Source: an uncultured Rickettsiales bacterium (GTDB lineage: Bacteria; Pseudomonadota; Alphaproteobacteria; Rs-D84). From it: DNA of 17,318 nt. Where the stretch lies: assembly GCA_900550495.1 (NCBI GenBank), contig URSJ01000017.1:1-17318 (forward strand), read 5' to 3'. The notes under the pieces were generated by a model. That model was not told where the DNA came from and did not search any database. It saw only the letters and a list, made by a program, of their open reading frames with translations. The translations under genes and the position numbers were made by a program. Below, in pieces: positions 15,085-17,318 of the stretch (positions within the stretch are counted from its first letter, which is position 1; every line of letters starts with the position of its first letter).

Positions 15085-15161
15085 TGGTGGGTTAGGTAGG
15101 ACTCGAACCCACGACCAAAGCGTTATGAGCGCTCCGCTCTAACCAACTGAGCTACTAACCC
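15085..15161 (-). tRNA. tRNA with CAU anticodon, probably tRNA-Ile2
   Basis: The 77-base gene folds as a complete cloverleaf: acceptor GGGTTAG/CTAACCC, D-arm GCTC/GAGC with AGTTGGTTA loop, anticodon stem GAGCG/CGCTT with loop CTCATAA, variable loop TGGTC, T-arm GTGGG/CCTAC with TTCGAGT, discriminator A and encoded CCA. The anticodon is CAU. Initiator tRNA is excluded because the first pair is G-C and the anticodon stem lacks the three G-C pairs. The CTCATAA loop followed by TTGGTCG resembles lysidine-modified tRNA-Ile2 more than elongator tRNA-Met, but the two cannot be separated with certainty by eye. Confidence 0.93.
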
Positions 15162-15170
15162 ACAGACGCA

Positions 15171-15198
15171 ATTATATATGAATTCATAAATCTTGCAA
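15171..15198 (-). promoter_or_regulatory. Promoter of the tRNA gene
   Basis: On the minus strand TTGCAA (15198-15193) and a perfect TATAAT (15176-15171) are 16 bases apart, and the -10 box ends 9 bases before the mature tRNA 5' end. TTGCAA is its own reverse complement, so the element is equally readable towards the divergent helicase gene, although no good -10 match lies at the right distance on that side. Confidence 0.65.
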
Positions 15199-15243
15199 GT
15201 CATTTTTATTAAATACTTTATTTTTTTATGCGTCTGTGTCACG

Positions 15244-16527
15244 ATGTGTCGTATGGAATCAATCAAGCCTATTTTGAACGACGCGCAATTGGCGGCATTT
15301 AACACAGTGACGCGCAGTAATGCGAATGTCCTAATATTGGGTCAGGCAGGAACCGGTAAATCAACATTTGTGAATTATCTGAAATCTGCATTGAACAAGC
15401 GTGTCGTCTGTGCTTGTCCAACGGCAGTTTCCGCATTGAATATCGGTGGCCAGACGATACATTCATTATTCCAAATTCAGCCACGCGATTTTATAATGCC
15501 TGAATTATTAAAATTAAAGGCAAAACCACGTAACATATTAAATGCCACAGATGTTTTAATTATCGATGAAATTTCAATGGTTGCGCCTGATTTGCTGGAT
15601 GCTATGGATATCCTGGCACGCAGTGCGCGACATAACAACGCGCCATTTGGCGGAATCCAGATTGTTGCCATTGGTGACCTGTTTCAGTTGCCGCCGGTTA
15701 TAACGCGTGATGCTGCCGAATTTTATCGCCAGGCATATGGTCATGAAAATGCGTATTTCTTTGATGCGAACGTCGCTGCGCGGTGTGATTTCAAAATTAT
15801 AAATTTCGAATGCGTTTATCGCCAAAGTGATATACCATTGTTGGAAAATCTGCGCAGACTGCGTGGGGGTGATGTGTCTGCACTGGAATTTTTTAATAGT
15901 TGTCATATTGATGATATGACACGCCGTCAGAATGCGGTAATTATCACGCCATTTCGTGCGGTTGCCGCGCGTATAAATGATGAACGTCTGGGGCAAATAT
16001 CCGCACCCGAAGTTGCGTATAACGCCGTGCTGAGTGGAACTTTTCCTGAACGCGACACGCCAGCACCAATGAGTCTGGTGTTAAAGGTAGGTGCATTGGT
16101 TGTATTTGTGAAAAATAGTGATAAATGGCATAATGGTTCGATGGGTATTGTTCAAAATTTGACTGCGCGGGAAATTGTTGTTCAATTATTGAATAAATCG
16201 CGCGACATTGTGACGGTAAAGCCAGAAAAATGGCAAAAAATTGAATATTCGCGTGATGAAAACAATCGCATTGTTGAAAACGAGGTTGGCAGTTTCAAGC
16301 AGTTTCCCTTAAATCTGGGGTATGCAATGACAATTCACAAAGCCCAGGGTAAAACACTGGACGCCGTTGTTGTTGATATTTCGCGGGGGGCGTTTGCGCA
16401 CGGGCAAACATATGTCGCGTTGTCACGGACACGTAATGCCACAGATATGCATGTCGCGTCACCATTGCGTCCGCGAGATGTAATCTTTGATGAACGTGTG
16501 TTAGATTTTGTCAGTCGCACATTATAA
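15244..16527 (+). CDS. Pif1-like superfamily 1 DNA helicase
   Basis: The protein of about 427 residues is a superfamily 1 ATP-dependent helicase of the Pif1/RecD-like group (5' to 3' in characterised members). Seen in order from Met 15244: Walker A GQAGTGKST (33-41), motif Ia CPTAVSALNIGGQTIHSLF, Walker B VLIIDEISMV (104-113), motif III GDLFQLPPV (144-152), then near the C-terminus AMTIHKAQGKTLDAVVVD (about 360-377) and YVALSRTR (390-397), which is motif VI. It is close to the minimal helicase core without extra domains. ATG 15244 and ATG 15253 are both possible; the upstream in-frame ATG 15193 lies inside the tRNA promoter. No clear ribosome-binding site is seen. The stop overlaps the convergent rimI stop. 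A role in replication restart or G-quadruplex and R-loop processing is inference. Confidence 0.88.
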   Translation: MCRMESIKPILNDAQLAAFNTVTRSNANVLILGQAGTGKSTFVNYLKSALNKRVVCACPTAVSALNIGGQTIHSLFQIQPRDFIMPELLKLKAKPRNILNATDVLIIDEISMVAPDLLDAMDILARSARHNNAPFGGIQIVAIGDLFQLPPVITRDAAEFYRQAYGHENAYFFDANVAARCDFKIINFECVYRQSDIPLLENLRRLRGGDVSALEFFNSCHIDDMTRRQNAVIITPFRAVAARINDERLGQISAPEVAYNAVLSGTFPERDTPAPMSLVLKVGALVVFVKNSDKWHNGSMGIVQNLTAREIVVQLLNKSRDIVTVKPEKWQKIEYSRDENNRIVENEVGSFKQFPLNLGYAMTIHKAQGKTLDAVVVDISRGAFAHGQTYVALSRTRNATDMHVASPLRPRDVIFDERVLDFVSRTL

Positions 16528-16908
16528 ATCACGTGCCATTAAAATTGCGTCAATCCCGTCATAATAATTTGGTCGTCGTCCTGCAACGGTAAATCCGTGT
16601 CGTTCATATAATGCGCGGGCAGGGTGGTTGTTTTCTGCAACTTCCAGAAATACTTTTTTTACGCCACGTGCGACTAAATCGCGAACCATCAATTCAATCA
16701 TTGTTGCCGCAATTCCGCTACGGCGGGCATCTGGGTGGACACCGATAGTTATCAATTCAGCTTCGTCTAACGTGGCACGATATACGATAAAGCCATTTTG
16801 GCTGGCCACAATGTCACAGCCTGATTTTTTTAAATCTGCAAAATCAGCCGCCGACCACGGTTTGTGCGGAAAACACAGTGCATGTAAACGTTCCAGTTCG
16901 TTTAACAT
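16522..16908 (-). CDS. rimI: Ribosomal protein S18-alanine N-acetyltransferase RimI
   Basis: The 128-residue GNAT-fold enzyme has the acetyl-CoA-binding motif IGVHPDARRSGIAATMI (55-71), then KKVFLEVAENNHPARALYERHGF (84-106) and RRPNYYDG (111-118), the segment typical of RimI. RimI acetylates the N-terminal alanine of S18. The protein is a little shorter than E. coli RimI (148). The start overlaps the tsaB end by 7 bases, and tsaB-rimI adjacency is widespread, which supports the assignment over a generic GNAT. The stop overlaps the convergent helicase stop through the shared palindrome TTATAA, which reads Leu-stop on both strands. Confidence 0.85.
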   Translation of the reverse strand: MLNELERLHALCFPHKPWSAADFADLKKSGCDIVASQNGFIVYRATLDEAELITIGVHPDARRSGIAATMIELMVRDLVARGVKKVFLEVAENNHPARALYERHGFTVAGRRPNYYDGIDAILMARDL

Positions 16909-17318
16909 TTCTTGGCATGCTCTTCGGCATAACTTGGGCGCAGGTACATTGGGACTGTTGGTTCTATTTTGCCCGATGTCAATTTTTGTTCGACGATTTT
17001 TGTCGCAAGTTTTAAATCAAAAGGTTTATGTCCTACTGTTACCGGACATTCCATTTGACGGGTTTCTAATTCATCAATATCCATTGTTTGTGGCTGTGTC
17101 TTATGTGACGCGACAAAGAAATCGCTGCGTCCAGAATCAATTGCAACAAATGCATTCGGTGTTTCGGCCAAATATAATTCAAATGCGTTGATTGGCACCA
17201 CGGGAATATTCAGCCCCAAGGCTAAACCTTTGGCATATGCAATACCCAGACGGATACCGGTAAAACTGCCTGGGCCAACAACAACGGCAATTGCACGCAA
17301 ATCATGCCATACCAAGCC
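16902..17318 (-). CDS. tsaB: t6A biosynthesis protein TsaB (5' end outside window)
   Basis: About 138 C-terminal residues are present; the gene runs off the right edge, so the N-terminus with the first part of the ASKHA fold (roughly 60-70 residues) is missing. The diagnostic motif VVVGPGSFTGIRLGIAYAKG opens the visible part, followed by NAFELYL and FVAIDSGRSDFFVAS, the usual second-lobe start of TsaB. TsaB is the non-catalytic partner of TsaD in making threonylcarbamoyladenosine at position 37 of ANN-decoding tRNAs. The TTG at 17315 is an internal codon, since the conserved region requires upstream sequence. It is translationally coupled to rimI by a 7-base overlap. Confidence 0.9.
   Translation of the reverse strand, partial: GLVWHDLRAIAVVVGPGSFTGIRLGIAYAKGLALGLNIPVVPINAFELYLAETPNAFVAIDSGRSDFFVASHKTQPQTMDIDELETRQMECPVTVGHKPFDLKLATKIVEQKLTSGKIEPTVPMYLRPSYAEEHAKKC

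Noticed and set aside
15085..15161. tRNA gene as an integration site for a mobile element
   Set aside because: No integrase gene and no direct repeat of the tRNA 3' end is visible in the window, and the giant gene has composition like its neighbours.

Overview
The window looks like a compact chromosomal segment of a Gram-negative bacterium, most likely an uncultured alphaproteobacterium of a host- or gut-associated lineage. The reasons are a complete MCE-type lipid transporter locus with its own lipoprotein, the tsaB-rimI pair, a CCA-encoding tRNA, short or overlapping gene junctions and moderate GC (by eye a little under half). The lineage is inference; no rRNA or marker phylogeny is available here.

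Layout from left to right. Bases 1-178 hold a 10-base G run at the extreme left edge, a strong hairpin (91-123) and a promoter. A small MmcQ/YjbR-family gene (197-577, +) follows with its own terminator. A minus-strand operon then reads mlaE, mlaF, mlaD and a PqiC-like auxiliary lipoprotein (3605 down to 610), an inner-membrane ABC lipid transporter with a periplasmic MCE ring and an envelope lipoprotein. Divergent from it is ybaK (3716-4219, +), a Cys-tRNA(Pro) deacylase, which overlaps tail to tail with a monoglyceride-lipase-like alpha/beta hydrolase (4193-5089, -). A HI0933-family flavoprotein (5178-6338, -) lies upstream of the hydrolase.

Half of the window is one gene (6419-14983, -) for a secreted cysteine-rich protein of about 2,854 residues with its own promoter, ribosome-binding site and terminator. 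It combines a signal peptide, seven InlB B-repeat-like segments, ephrin-receptor/GCC2-like cysteine modules, an array of about nine ~90-residue modules that I do not recognise as a named family, and a distinct C-terminal third. Within it, 1,989 bp (663 residues) are duplicated in tandem. This protein is the best candidate for something undescribed, probably a giant surface adhesin or stalk.

The right end carries a tRNA with CAU anticodon (15085-15161, -) followed by a terminator, a Pif1-like superfamily 1 helicase (15244-16527, +), and rimI and tsaB on the minus strand. TsaB makes part of the t6A tRNA modification machinery; RimI acetylates ribosomal protein S18. Several start sites here lie only 9 bases after a -10-like hexamer and lack a ribosome-binding site, which suggests leaderless transcripts.
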